Below are positions 45,440-52,603 of a stretch of DNA of 64,000 nucleotides, piece by piece. Position 1 is the stretch's first letter; every line of letters begins with the position of its first letter. The stretch is from the NCBI RefSeq assembly GCF_052114605.1, contig NZ_JBFRFB010000001.1, positions 372,001-436,000 of the forward strand. Reading direction: 5' to 3'. This DNA comes from Microvirga sp052114605. Its GTDB lineage: Bacteria > Pseudomonadota > Alphaproteobacteria > Rhizobiales > Beijerinckiaceae. The translations under genes and the position numbers were made by a program. The notes under the pieces are model-generated. The model saw only the letters and a program-made list of their open reading frames with translations. It was not told where the DNA came from and did no database searches.

Positions 45440-46408
45440 TTACTGCAATCCCAGCATCAGCTGGATATTCTGAACCGCCGCGCCGGACGCACCTTTGCCG
45501 AGATTGTCGAGGCGCGCGACCAGCACCGCGTGATTGTAGCTGTCGTGCTGGAACACGAAGAGTTCCAAGCGGTCGGTGTCGTTCAGTGCTTCGGGCTCGA
45601 TGCGCTCGATCTTCTTGCCCTCGGAAATCGTCGGCACGACGCTGACGAGGCCGCCGACTTGATACCAGTCCATCAGCGCTTTCTCGAGATCCTTGGCCTT
45701 CGGCTTGCCGGGCAGCATGTCGAGATGCAATGGGATGCTCACCAGCATGCCTTGCCGGAAATTGCCGACGGAGGGAATGAAGATCGGGCGGCGCGTCAGG
45801 CCCGTATATTTCTGCAGCTCGGGCACATGCTTATGCTCGAAGCCGAGCCCGTAGAGCTCGAAGGACGGCGCCGTGCCGGCCTCATAGGCCTCGATCATGG
45901 AACGCCCGCCGCCGCTATAGCCGCTGACCGCGTTCACGCTGATCGGGTAATCGGTGGGAACGAGCCCCGCATCGACCAGCGGGCGCAGGAGCGCGATGGC
46001 GCCGGTCGGATAGCAGCCGGGATTGGCGACCCGCTCGGCGGAAGCCACGGCCTGCTTCTGGGACGAAGACAGTTCCGCGAAGCCGTATTCCCAGCCGGGC
46101 GCGACGCGATGCGCCGTGCTGGCATCGAGGATTTTCGGCTTCTTGCCGCTCAGGCCGTCGACGAGGCCCACCGTCTCCCGGGCGGCATCGTCGTGAAGGC
46201 AGAGCACGACGAGATCGATATCCGCCAGGATTTCCCGCTTCGCCTCCGGATCCTTGCGGCGCTCGGGGTCGATGCTGCGGATCGTGACACCGGCCACATC
46301 CTCCAGACGCTCACGGATGCCGAGGCCCGTGGTGCCGGCCTCTCCGTCGATGAACACGGTCTTGGCCTGCTGGCCGAGAGCCGAGGAGTTCTGGGTCATC
46401 GTTGTCAT
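45440..46408 (-). CDS. argC: N-acetyl-gamma-glutamyl-phosphate reductase (type 2 ArgC)
   Basis: Third step of arginine synthesis. 322 aa, the shorter type 2 enzyme: KTVFIDGEAGTTGLGI at the start, active-site Cys132 in VANPGCYPTGA, His in RPIFIPSVGNF region. Chosen start ATG 46406-46408; the frame extends 24 codons upstream without homology. It follows the rplM-rpsI terminator on the same strand. The argJ/argB genes are elsewhere. Confidence 0.93.
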   Translation of the reverse strand: MTTMTQNSSALGQQAKTVFIDGEAGTTGLGIRERLEDVAGVTIRSIDPERRKDPEAKREILADIDLVVLCLHDDAARETVGLVDGLSGKKPKILDASTAHRVAPGWEYGFAELSSSQKQAVASAERVANPGCYPTGAIALLRPLVDAGLVPTDYPISVNAVSGYSGGGRSMIEAYEAGTAPSFELYGLGFEHKHVPELQKYTGLTRRPIFIPSVGNFRQGMLVSIPLHLDMLPGKPKAKDLEKALMDWYQVGGLVSVVPTISEGKKIERIEPEALNDTDRLELFVFQHDSYNHAVLVARLDNLGKGASGAAVQNIQLMLGLQ

Positions 46409-46478
46409 GGTCGATCCGTCCACCTGTGGGGCGTCTATGGCTTGAAGCCGCATAGCGCCAATATGGTTCACAGAAAAC

Positions 46479-46502
46479 AAAAAAGGCGGCCCGAGAGCCG
46501 CC
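46479..46502 (-). terminator. Terminator of the rplM-rpsI operon
   Basis: On the minus strand GGCGGC-TCTCGG-GCCGCC is followed by six T (46484-46479), about 30 bp after the rpsI stop. It is a standard intrinsic terminator, so argC probably has its own promoter or relies on read-through. Confidence 0.85.
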
Positions 46503-46530
46503 CTTTTCGAAATGATAGCCTTGAAAGCGA

Positions 46531-47007
46531 TTAGCGCTTCGAGAACTGGAAGCTGCGGCGGGCTTTCTTCTTGCCGTACTTCTTACGCTCGACGACACGC
46601 GAATCGCGGGTCAGGAAGCCTTCCTTCTTGAGCGGGCCGCGAAGCTCCGGCTCATAGTAGGTCAGCGCCTTGGAGATGCCGTGACGGACTGCACCGGCCT
46701 GGCCGGAGAGGCCGCCGCCGTTGACGTTCACAACGATGTCGTACTGGCCTTCGCGCTGAACGATCTGCAGCGGCTGCGACAGGATCAGGCGGAGTACCGG
46801 ACGAGCGAAGTAAACTTCGACGGAACGGTCGTTGATGACGATCTTGCCGGAACCAGGCTTGATCCACACACGGGCGACAGCGTCCTTACGCTTGCCGGTG
46901 GCGTAAGCACGACCCAGGGAGTCGAGCTTCTGGACATGCTTCGGAGCTTCCGGAGCGGCGGTCTGGGGGTTGGTGCCCAGATCGGCGAGAGACTGAAGGG
47001 TCGCCAT
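46531..47007 (-). CDS. rpsI: 30S ribosomal protein S9
   Basis: 158 aa. It has the S9 core AYATGKRKDAVARVWIKPG and the KKARRSFQFSKR tail that reaches the P site of the ribosome. The N-terminal 25 residues are the alphaproteobacterial extension. It follows rplM with a 3-bp gap. Confidence 0.98.
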   Translation of the reverse strand: MATLQSLADLGTNPQTAAPEAPKHVQKLDSLGRAYATGKRKDAVARVWIKPGSGKIVINDRSVEVYFARPVLRLILSQPLQIVQREGQYDIVVNVNGGGLSGQAGAVRHGISKALTYYEPELRGPLKKEGFLTRDSRVVERKKYGKKKARRSFQFSKR

Positions 47008-47010
47008 GGA

Positions 47011-47475
47011 TTAGGCCCTCACATTCTTGCTGTTGAGGGCAGCGACGTCCAGCACTTCCGGCTGCTGAGCAGTATGCGGATGCTCAGCGCCGCCGTAGAC
47101 GCGCAGGTTGCCCAGGATCTGGCGGAAAAGCGGACCGCGGGGGAGCATACGCTCCACAGCCTTCTCGACCACGCGCTCGGGGAAGCGGCCTTCGAGAATG
47201 AAGCGCGCGGTGCGCTCCTTGATGCCGCCCGGATAACCGGTGTGATGGTAGTACACCTTCTGCTCGCGCTTGCGGCCGGTGAACACCACCTTGTCGGCGT
47301 TGATGACGATAACATTGTCGCCGCAGTCGACGTGGGGCGTGTAGCTTGGCTTATGCTTGCCACGAAGGCGCATCGCCACAACCGAAGCAAGGCGGCCTAC
47401 AACAAGGCCCTTCGCGTCGATCACAACCCACTTCTTCTCGACCTCGGCGGGCTTCAACGAAGTCGTAGTCTTCAT
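47011..47475 (-). CDS. rplM: 50S ribosomal protein L13
   Basis: 154 aa with KKWVVIDAKGLVVGRLAS and GDNVIVINADKVVFTGRK, the L13 signatures. Start ATG 47473-47475 (MKTTTSLKP), which is conserved in the order; an upstream start nine codons before is less likely. First gene of the rplM-rpsI operon. Confidence 0.98.
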   Translation of the reverse strand: MKTTTSLKPAEVEKKWVVIDAKGLVVGRLASVVAMRLRGKHKPSYTPHVDCGDNVIVINADKVVFTGRKREQKVYYHHTGYPGGIKERTARFILEGRFPERVVEKAVERMLPRGPLFRQILGNLRVYGGAEHPHTAQQPEVLDVAALNSKNVRA

Positions 47476-47493
47476 TGCGCTGATTCCCGTTGA

Positions 47494-47551
47494 GAGCCCC
47501 ACCGGGCTCAGGTTCTGAAAAACGACAAACCGCCGCGAAATGCGGCGGCGA
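47494..47551 (-). promoter_or_regulatory. Structured 5' leader of rplM-rpsI
   Basis: Reading the minus strand from the predicted start: hairpin CCGCCGC-ATTTC-GCGGCGG (47548-47530) followed by TTTGTCGTTTTT, then hairpin GAGCCC-GGTG-GGGCTC (47509-47494), 18 bp before the ATG. The first hairpin plus T tract looks like an attenuator; L13/S9 leaders often bind a ribosomal protein, but a site is not shown. Confidence 0.5.
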
Positions 47552-47560
47552 GTGAGAGGA

Positions 47561-47590
47561 TGTATAATTGTATATGAGCATATTAGTCAA
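47561..47590 (-). promoter_or_regulatory. Sigma-70-type promoter of rplM-rpsI
   Basis: On the minus strand: TTGACT (47590-47585), 18-bp spacer, TATACA (47566-47561). Five of six bases match the vegetative consensus in each box. Transcription would start near 47553, just before the leader hairpin. Confidence 0.75.
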
Positions 47591-47652
47591 CACCCTTCAG
47601 CACGCTCGCAAAAGCATAAAACATCAGAAAAATCATAAACTTAAATGCACAT

Positions 47653-47691
47653 GGTATCTAAATACCGCATCTGTGGTATTATAAGACCACA
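47653..47691. promoter_or_regulatory. Two adjacent inverted repeats upstream of the GST gene
   Basis: GGTAT-CTAA-ATACC (47653-47666) and TGTGGT-ATTATAAG-ACCACA (47672-47691) stand side by side, 67 bp before the GST ATG. They share GGTAT and could be a tandem operator. The regulator is unknown. Confidence 0.35.
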
Positions 47692-47757
47692 TCAATTTGC
47701 CCAACTCTCCGACCAAGGCTATCGTGCCCTACTCTGGCTCTTTCACGAGGCTCAACC

Positions 47758-48387
47758 ATGACCGACGATCTCATCTTCTACACCAACCCTATGTCGCGCG
47801 GGCGGATCGTCAGGTGGATGCTTGAAGAGGTCGGCCAGCCTTATACAACCGAGATCCTGGAATTCGGCGCCTCCATGAAGAGCCCGGACTACAGAGCCTT
47901 CAACCCCATGGGAAAGGTGCCGACGATCATCCATAAAGGCACAGTCGTCACGGAAGCCTCCGCGATCTGCGCCTATCTGGCCGATGCGTTCCCAGAAGCG
48001 GGCCTTGCCCCACCGCCCGGCGATTCCCAACGTGGTCCTTATTATCGTTGGATGTTCTTTGCCGCCGGTCCCATGGAGGCTGCGCTCAGCAATGCCGCTC
48101 TCGGCTTCACCGTGCCGGAGGAGCGTCAGCGCATGATCGGTTATGGCAGTACCGAGGATGTGGTGAGCGCCTTGGAGTATGCCGTCACGCAATCCGAATA
48201 CATTGCAGGAGACCGCTTCACGGCGGCCGATGTCTATGTCGGCTCGCAGATCGGCTGGGGCATGATGTTCGGCACCCTCGAAAAGCGCCCGGCCTTCGAA
48301 GCCTATTGGAAGCGCATCGCCTCCCGTCCGGCGGCTATCCGTGCGCGGGAGATCGATGATGCGTTGGTCGCGTCCCAGAAGAAGTAA
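47758..48387 (+). CDS. Glutathione S-transferase family protein
   Basis: 209 aa, GST fold. The thioredoxin-like N-terminal domain has SRGRIVRWMLEEVG and KVPTIIHKGTVVTEASAICAYL (the TEAxAI GSH-binding motif); the C-terminal helical domain has TAADVYVGSQI. The subclass and substrate cannot be given. It ends 5 bp from the convergent thioesterase gene. Confidence 0.92.
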   Translation: MTDDLIFYTNPMSRGRIVRWMLEEVGQPYTTEILEFGASMKSPDYRAFNPMGKVPTIIHKGTVVTEASAICAYLADAFPEAGLAPPPGDSQRGPYYRWMFFAAGPMEAALSNAALGFTVPEERQRMIGYGSTEDVVSALEYAVTQSEYIAGDRFTAADVYVGSQIGWGMMFGTLEKRPAFEAYWKRIASRPAAIRAREIDDALVASQKK

Positions 48388-48392
48388 CCGAC

Positions 48393-48833
48393 CTATCGGC
48401 GTTCCGGAATGGAATAGGTCCCGGTCGCATGACAGACCATGTCGGGGTTGCCTTCGGAGTAGATCGAGACCTCTCCTACGGCGAGTCGCTTGCCGAGCTT
48501 CAGGAGCCGGCAATCGGCGATCAGGCCGCGCGGCTCAGGCTTTCTCAGGAAATTGAAGTTGAGGCTCGTGGTGACGGCAAGCGCCACCGGGCCGATATGG
48601 GCAAGGATTACGGCGTATAGGCCGAGATCGGCGAGAGCCATCATGGAAGGGCCGGAAAGCGTTCCGCCGGGTCTGAGGTGGCGCTCGTGATAATCCATGC
48701 GCATCCGCGCGAAGAGCGGCCCGATTTCGTCCACGTGGTAGGTCCGCCCGCCCACATGCATCTGCGGAAACTCCCGGTCGAGGAAGGCGGTGAGATCGTC
48801 CTTCGTCATGATCGGCTGATGGTCGAATGCCAT
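48393..48833 (-). CDS. PaaI-type hotdog thioesterase
   Basis: About 146 aa. Hotdog fold with HERHLRPGGTLSGPSMMALADLGLYA, the PaaI-like active-site segment, and a C-terminal VGEVSIYSEGNPDMVCHATGTYSIP. It probably hydrolyses a medium or aromatic acyl-CoA. The start at 48833 (MAFDHQP) is a choice without a good ribosome-binding site; a GTG 20 codons upstream or an ATG eight codons later are possible. It is divergent from the CoA-binding protein. Confidence 0.82.
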   Translation of the reverse strand: MAFDHQPIMTKDDLTAFLDREFPQMHVGGRTYHVDEIGPLFARMRMDYHERHLRPGGTLSGPSMMALADLGLYAVILAHIGPVALAVTTSLNFNFLRKPEPRGLIADCRLLKLGKRLAVGEVSIYSEGNPDMVCHATGTYSIPERR

Positions 48834-48884
48834 GGATGCGCAAAGCCCGTTGAACTGCCCTGCCCTATCCCATACGTTCCCTCC

Positions 48885-49409
48885 ATGGATCACGACAATT
48901 ACCCGAACGAATACATCCGCAGCATCCTCAACAGCGTGAAGACGATCGCTCTGGTCGGTGCCTCCGCGAATCCCGCGCGCCCGAGTTGGATCGTCATCAA
49001 GTACCTGCTGGACCGAGGTTACGACGTCATTCCGGTCAATCCGGGCCTCGCGGGCACCGAGCTTCTGGGCAAGAAGGTGTATGCCTCTCTCGCAGAGATT
49101 CCCGGCCCCATCGACATGGTCGAAATCTTCCGCAACTCGGAGGCCGCAGGCCCGATCACCGACGAGGCGCTCGCCCTCGATCCGCTGCCGAAGGTGCTCT
49201 GGATGCAGCTTTCCGTGCGCAACGACGAGGCTGCAGCGAGAGCCGAAGCCAAGGGCCTCCAGGTCGTCATGGACCGCTGCCCGAAGATCGAATTCGGCCG
49301 TTTCTCGGGCGAGATTTCCTGGCAGGGCGTGAACTCGCGGATGCTCAGCGCGAAGAAGCCGGTTCTCTCCGGTAAGGGCTTCCAGAAGCTAGGGCTGAAT
49401 CGGTCTTAA
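48885..49409 (+). CDS. CoA-binding domain protein (YccU family)
   Basis: 174 aa, a stand-alone CoA-binding Rossmann domain: TIALVGASANPARPSWIV, VIPVNPGLAG, GPIDMVEIFR, and VVMDRCPKIE near the C-terminus. Family members bind CoA with high affinity; a cellular role is not established. Divergent from the thioesterase gene with a 51-bp gap. Confidence 0.88.
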   Translation: MDHDNYPNEYIRSILNSVKTIALVGASANPARPSWIVIKYLLDRGYDVIPVNPGLAGTELLGKKVYASLAEIPGPIDMVEIFRNSEAAGPITDEALALDPLPKVLWMQLSVRNDEAAARAEAKGLQVVMDRCPKIEFGRFSGEISWQGVNSRMLSAKKPVLSGKGFQKLGLNRS

Positions 49410-49448
49410 CCCACCCGTCACGGCCATCGACGTGTTCCACCGCCCTAG

Positions 49449-49515
49449 CCCTCATCCTGAGGGGATTGCGTTAGCAATCCGTCTCGAAGGACAAGGGCAG
49501 CTCCTTAGGATGGGG
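49449..49515. repeat. Family A palindromic repeat (copy 2)
   Basis: CCTCATCCTGAGG core (49450-49462), an inner hairpin GGATTGC-GTTA-GCAATCC, and a closing arm CCTTAGGATGGGG that pairs with the core. It shares the 13-base core with 76-88. It lies between the CoA-binding gene and metY. Confidence 0.65.
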
Positions 49516-49671
49516 TCGATGGGGCAGGAACGAAGGCGTGGGGCACCGGCACAGGCCCGGCAGGGGCACGCAACCCTTGCAAACCCAGGTTTAAACTCAA
49601 GCCCTCCTTGACCGGACGAACGTTTCGTTCTTTATAGAGAACAAGACTGCAGCCCTAGAGGAAAGCCTGAT

Positions 49672-50955
49672 ATGTCCGACCGTCTGCCCGGTTTCAACAC
49701 CCTTGCCATTCACGCGGGCGCTGCCCCCGACGCCGCCACCGGCGCTCGTGCGACGCCAATTTATCAGACGACATCCTTCGTGTTCGATGACGTGGATCAT
49801 GCGGCCTCGCTTTTCGGCTTGCAGGCTTTCGGAAACATCTATTCCCGCATCGGCAACCCGACCAATGCCGTTCTGGAAGAGCGCGTTGCGGCTCTTGAAG
49901 GCGGCACGGCGGCTCTGGCCGTCGCTTCAGGCCATGCGGCTGAATTTCTGACCTTCCACACGCTGCTTCAGCCGGGCGACGAGTTCATTGCAGCCAAGAA
50001 GCTCTATGGCGGCTCGATCAACCAGTTCAATCATGCTTACAAGAACTTTGGCTGGAACGTGGTGTGGGCCGACTCGGACGACCCGTCATCTTTCGAAGCC
50101 GCCATTACGCCGCGCACCAAGGCGATCTTCGTCGAATCCATTGCCAATCCGGGCGGTGTGATCGTCGATCTTCAGGCGATTGCCGCCATTGCCAAGAAGC
50201 ACCGCATTCCGTTCATCGTCGATAACACGATGGCGTCTCCCTACCTGATCCGTCCCTTCGAGCATGGGGCAGACATCATCGTTCACTCGGCCACCAAGTT
50301 TCTTGGCGGTCATGGCAATTCCGTTGGCGGCCTGATCGTGGATGGCGGCTCGTTCAACTTCGCGGGCGACGATCGCTACCCGATGCTCTCCAAGCCGCGT
50401 CCGGAATATGGCGGCATGGTGCTGGGCGAGACTTTCGGCAATTTCGGCTTCGCCATCGCCTGCCGCGTACTGGGCCTGCGCGATCTCGGTCCCGCACTCT
50501 CGCCCTTCAACGCCTTCCTGCTGCTCAACGGCATCGAGACCCTGCCGCTGCGCATGCAGCGCCATTCGGACAACGCGCTCACCGTCGCAGAACATCTGCA
50601 GGGCCACGACAAGGTGTCCTGGGTCAGCTATCCGGGCCTGCGCTCGGACCGCTACCACAACCTCGCCAAGCAATACTGCCCCAAGGGCGCAGGCGCAGTG
50701 TTCACCTTCGGTCTGAAGGGCGGTTATGAGGCGGGCGTAAAGCTGGTCTCGAACCTGAAGCTGTTCTCGCACCTCGCCAATATCGGCGACACCCGCTCGT
50801 TGATCATTCACCCGGCCTCCACCACTCACCGCCAGCTGACAGACGAGCAGAAGACGCAAGCCGGAGCAGGCCCGGAAGTGGTGCGCCTGTCGATTGGTCT
50901 CGAAGATACGCCGGACCTGATAGACGATCTCAACCAGGCGCTGGATGCGGCTTAA
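49672..50955 (+). CDS. metY: O-acetylhomoserine sulfhydrylase (aminocarboxypropyltransferase)
   Basis: PLP enzyme making homocysteine from O-acetylhomoserine and sulfide. 427 aa, the long MetY type: FNTLAIHAGAAPD, YSRIGNPTNAVLEERVAALEGG, Schiff-base lysine in HSATKFLGGHGNSVGG, and a C-terminal PASTTHRQLTDEQ. Ribosome-binding site AGAGGAAAG. I looked for a SAM-II riboswitch in the leader and found no matching core. Confidence 0.95.
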   Translation: MSDRLPGFNTLAIHAGAAPDAATGARATPIYQTTSFVFDDVDHAASLFGLQAFGNIYSRIGNPTNAVLEERVAALEGGTAALAVASGHAAEFLTFHTLLQPGDEFIAAKKLYGGSINQFNHAYKNFGWNVVWADSDDPSSFEAAITPRTKAIFVESIANPGGVIVDLQAIAAIAKKHRIPFIVDNTMASPYLIRPFEHGADIIVHSATKFLGGHGNSVGGLIVDGGSFNFAGDDRYPMLSKPRPEYGGMVLGETFGNFGFAIACRVLGLRDLGPALSPFNAFLLLNGIETLPLRMQRHSDNALTVAEHLQGHDKVSWVSYPGLRSDRYHNLAKQYCPKGAGAVFTFGLKGGYEAGVKLVSNLKLFSHLANIGDTRSLIIHPASTTHRQLTDEQKTQAGAGPEVVRLSIGLEDTPDLIDDLNQALDAA

Positions 50956-50974
50956 GCTCTCCGAACGTTTCCAT

Positions 50975-51064
50975 GTCATGGCCCGGGCTTGGTCCTGGCC
51001 ATCCCGATCGGAAGAGCTCTGCGCTCCAAGTAATCGGGATCACCGGCACAAGGCCGATGATGAC
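50975..51064. repeat. Family B palindromic repeat (full copy 2)
   Basis: 90 bp with the same three-stem plan as 45341-45427: GGCCCGGGC/... around 50980, CCCGAT / ATCGGG, and ATCACCGGC / GCCGATGAT. It starts with GTCATGG and ends with GATGATGAC like copy 1. It follows metY directly. Confidence 0.75.
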
Positions 51065-51083
51065 GTGAGAGAACATAATAGAC

Positions 51084-51114
51084 AAAACAAAAAGGGCGGC
51101 TCGCGAGCCGCCCT
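51084..51114 (-). terminator. Terminator of the ParA-like gene
   Basis: A perfect 22-bp palindrome (AGGGCGGCTCG and its complement, 51093-51114) is followed on the minus strand by TTTTTGTTTTG. It lies 26 bp past the stop of the ParA-like gene. Confidence 0.88.
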
Positions 51115-51139
51115 ATTCATGAACTCATAGAGGCTTCGA

Positions 51140-51811
51140 TCACGCAGCGCGCGTGCCGGCCTTCTTGTAGGTGTTGTGGATGGCGTTGAGCGAACGCTCG
51201 AGAGCCGTCCAGAGACGGCCGATCTCTTCGGCGCCCTGCGAATGCGGCTTGTACTCCATCGCGCCCTCACCCGTGGCGAGTGCCAGCGTCAGCTCGGGGC
51301 GGTGGGTGATCTGGCCGGCCCAGACGGGAACCTGCAGAGCGTTCAAAGCGCCACGTGCATCGGACACGACCGGGTCTTCCTTGTCGCCGTGCTTGATCGG
51401 AGCGGCGTTGATCACAGCCGCGTAGGGCTTGCGCATCTCGCGGGCGAACTGAACCGTGTCCTGAAGCGCCGCGATGTCGAAGAGGCTCGCGCGGGTCGGG
51501 ATGATTACGAGAGTAGCTTGCTTGATCGCATCGGCCACGATGGGCGACTTGTTCGGCGGCGTATCGACGAGAACCCACTCATAGCCGTCACGCTTGGCCT
51601 GCTTGATCGCTTCGCCAATGTCGCGCACGTTGTGCCGGATGCCGAGGTGCTCCTGATCACGAATCTTGTGCCAAAGCGTCAGCGAACCCTGCGGGTCGTT
51701 GTCGATCAGCAACGTCCGACGGGACGGGTTGGCAATATAGCTCGCCAGATGAGCAGCGAGCGTGCTCTTGCCCGAACCACCCTTCCGCGAAGCAAAGACC
51801 AGCACATTCAT
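51140..51811 (-). CDS. Solitary ParA/MinD-type ATPase
   Basis: 223 aa. It has the deviant Walker A KGGSGKST at about 11-18, Walker A' DNDPQGS, and a Walker B-type LVDTPPN. No parB lies beside it, so it is not a chromosome-partition pair; such orphans position other cargo (chemoreceptors, granules, division or polar proteins). GAGGAG lies before the ATG. A consensus CtrA box lies 47 bp upstream, so it is likely to be cell-cycle regulated. The cargo is unknown. Confidence 0.88.
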   Translation of the reverse strand: MNVLVFASRKGGSGKSTLAAHLASYIANPSRRTLLIDNDPQGSLTLWHKIRDQEHLGIRHNVRDIGEAIKQAKRDGYEWVLVDTPPNKSPIVADAIKQATLVIIPTRASLFDIAALQDTVQFAREMRKPYAAVINAAPIKHGDKEDPVVSDARGALNALQVPVWAGQITHRPELTLALATGEGAMEYKPHSQGAEEIGRLWTALERSLNAIHNTYKKAGTRAA

Positions 51812-51856
51812 GCCTAACTCCTCATAAGCCTATTTGCGACAGCCCGCCGCGCTTCA

Positions 51857-51872
51857 GTTAACGCGAGCTTAA
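51857..51872 (-). promoter_or_regulatory. CtrA binding box upstream of the ParA-like gene
   Basis: On the minus strand TTAA-GCTCGCG-TTAAC (51872-51857) matches the full Caulobacter CtrA consensus TTAA-N7-TTAAC with no mismatch. It lies 45-60 bp before the ParA-like ATG. CtrA itself is not encoded in the window. Confidence 0.65.
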
Positions 51873-52078
51873 TAATGTTCATCTGTACCAGAGCAAGACC
51901 CGATTTCCTAATTGCAGCTCGTATCACTCTGTGAATATCCCCAAGCTTGACGCGGGAAATCCGCGTTTAGAGGCTTGTAATGCGAACTGCGAAAGAACCC
52001 TCGATCAATGCTGAGCAACGCTCGCGATACAAGGTAATTATTCTTCAAAGCCTTATTTTGCAACTTTCTATCATTGTC

Positions 52079-52103
52079 GGAACCACCTTCTTGCGAGGCC
52101 GTT
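52079..52103 (+). promoter_or_regulatory. EcfG-type (general stress) promoter
   Basis: GGAAC (52079-52083), 16 bases, CGTT (52100-52103): perfect match to the EcfG consensus. It lies 34 bp upstream of the DUF1236 gene start, leaving room for the AGGAG site at 52127. Confidence 0.68.
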
Positions 52104-52137
52104 AAGCTCCCGACCTTCGCTATTTAGGAGCTTACAA

Positions 52138-52548
52138 ATGACTAAGAAAATTCTCATTGCAGGCGCCGTACTCGCTGCCCTGGCCCCGGCTGCCGCATTC
52201 GCTCAGAGCAATGGCGGCGCCGCTGCCGGTGCAGCAACCGGTGCCGTGGGCGGCGCTATCGTCGGCGGTCCGATCGGCGCTGCGGTCGGCGGCGTGACGG
52301 GTGCTATCGTCGGCGGCCTCGCCGGTGACGCCCAGCCCCGCTTCCAGCAGTATGTGGTGACCCAGAACGTGCCGTCCTACCGCTACCAGGAAGAGGTCCG
52401 CGTGGGCGCCGTGCTCCCCTCCTCCGGCGTGCAGTATTATGAGGTCCCGTCCGAATACGGCGTGACCCAGTATCGCTACACGGTGGTCAACGACACCCCG
52501 GTTCTGGTCGATCCCGGCACTCGCCGCATCGTCCAAGTCGTCCGCTAA
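52138..52548 (+). CDS. DUF1236 protein with glycine-zipper segment
   Basis: 136 aa. Signal peptide to about residue 22 (AAAFAQS). Residues 25-62 are a glycine zipper (GGAIVGGPIGAAVGG), then a DUF1236 C-terminal part (YYEVPSEYGVTQYRYTVVND, VDPGTRRIVQVV). A periplasmic or membrane-associated protein of unknown role. EcfG promoter and AGGAG ribosome-binding site. Confidence 0.85.
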   Translation: MTKKILIAGAVLAALAPAAAFAQSNGGAAAGAATGAVGGAIVGGPIGAAVGGVTGAIVGGLAGDAQPRFQQYVVTQNVPSYRYQEEVRVGAVLPSSGVQYYEVPSEYGVTQYRYTVVNDTPVLVDPGTRRIVQVVR

Positions 52549-52570
52549 TCCGGCGGAATGGCTTGAATGG

Positions 52571-52597
52571 AAAGGGTGGCCTCAGGGCCACCCTTTT
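52571..52597 (+). terminator. Terminator after the DUF1236 gene
   Basis: An 11-bp stem AAAGGGTGGCC / GGCCACCCTTT with loop TCAG and a TTTT run, 22 bp after the stop. It separates the gene from convergent ctaA. Confidence 0.88.
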
Positions 52598-52603
52598 CGT
52601 TTA

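Noticed and set aside
49516..49671. SAM-II riboswitch before metY
   Set aside because: The conserved core and pseudoknot pairing are not found; only the TTTAAAC run was suggestive.
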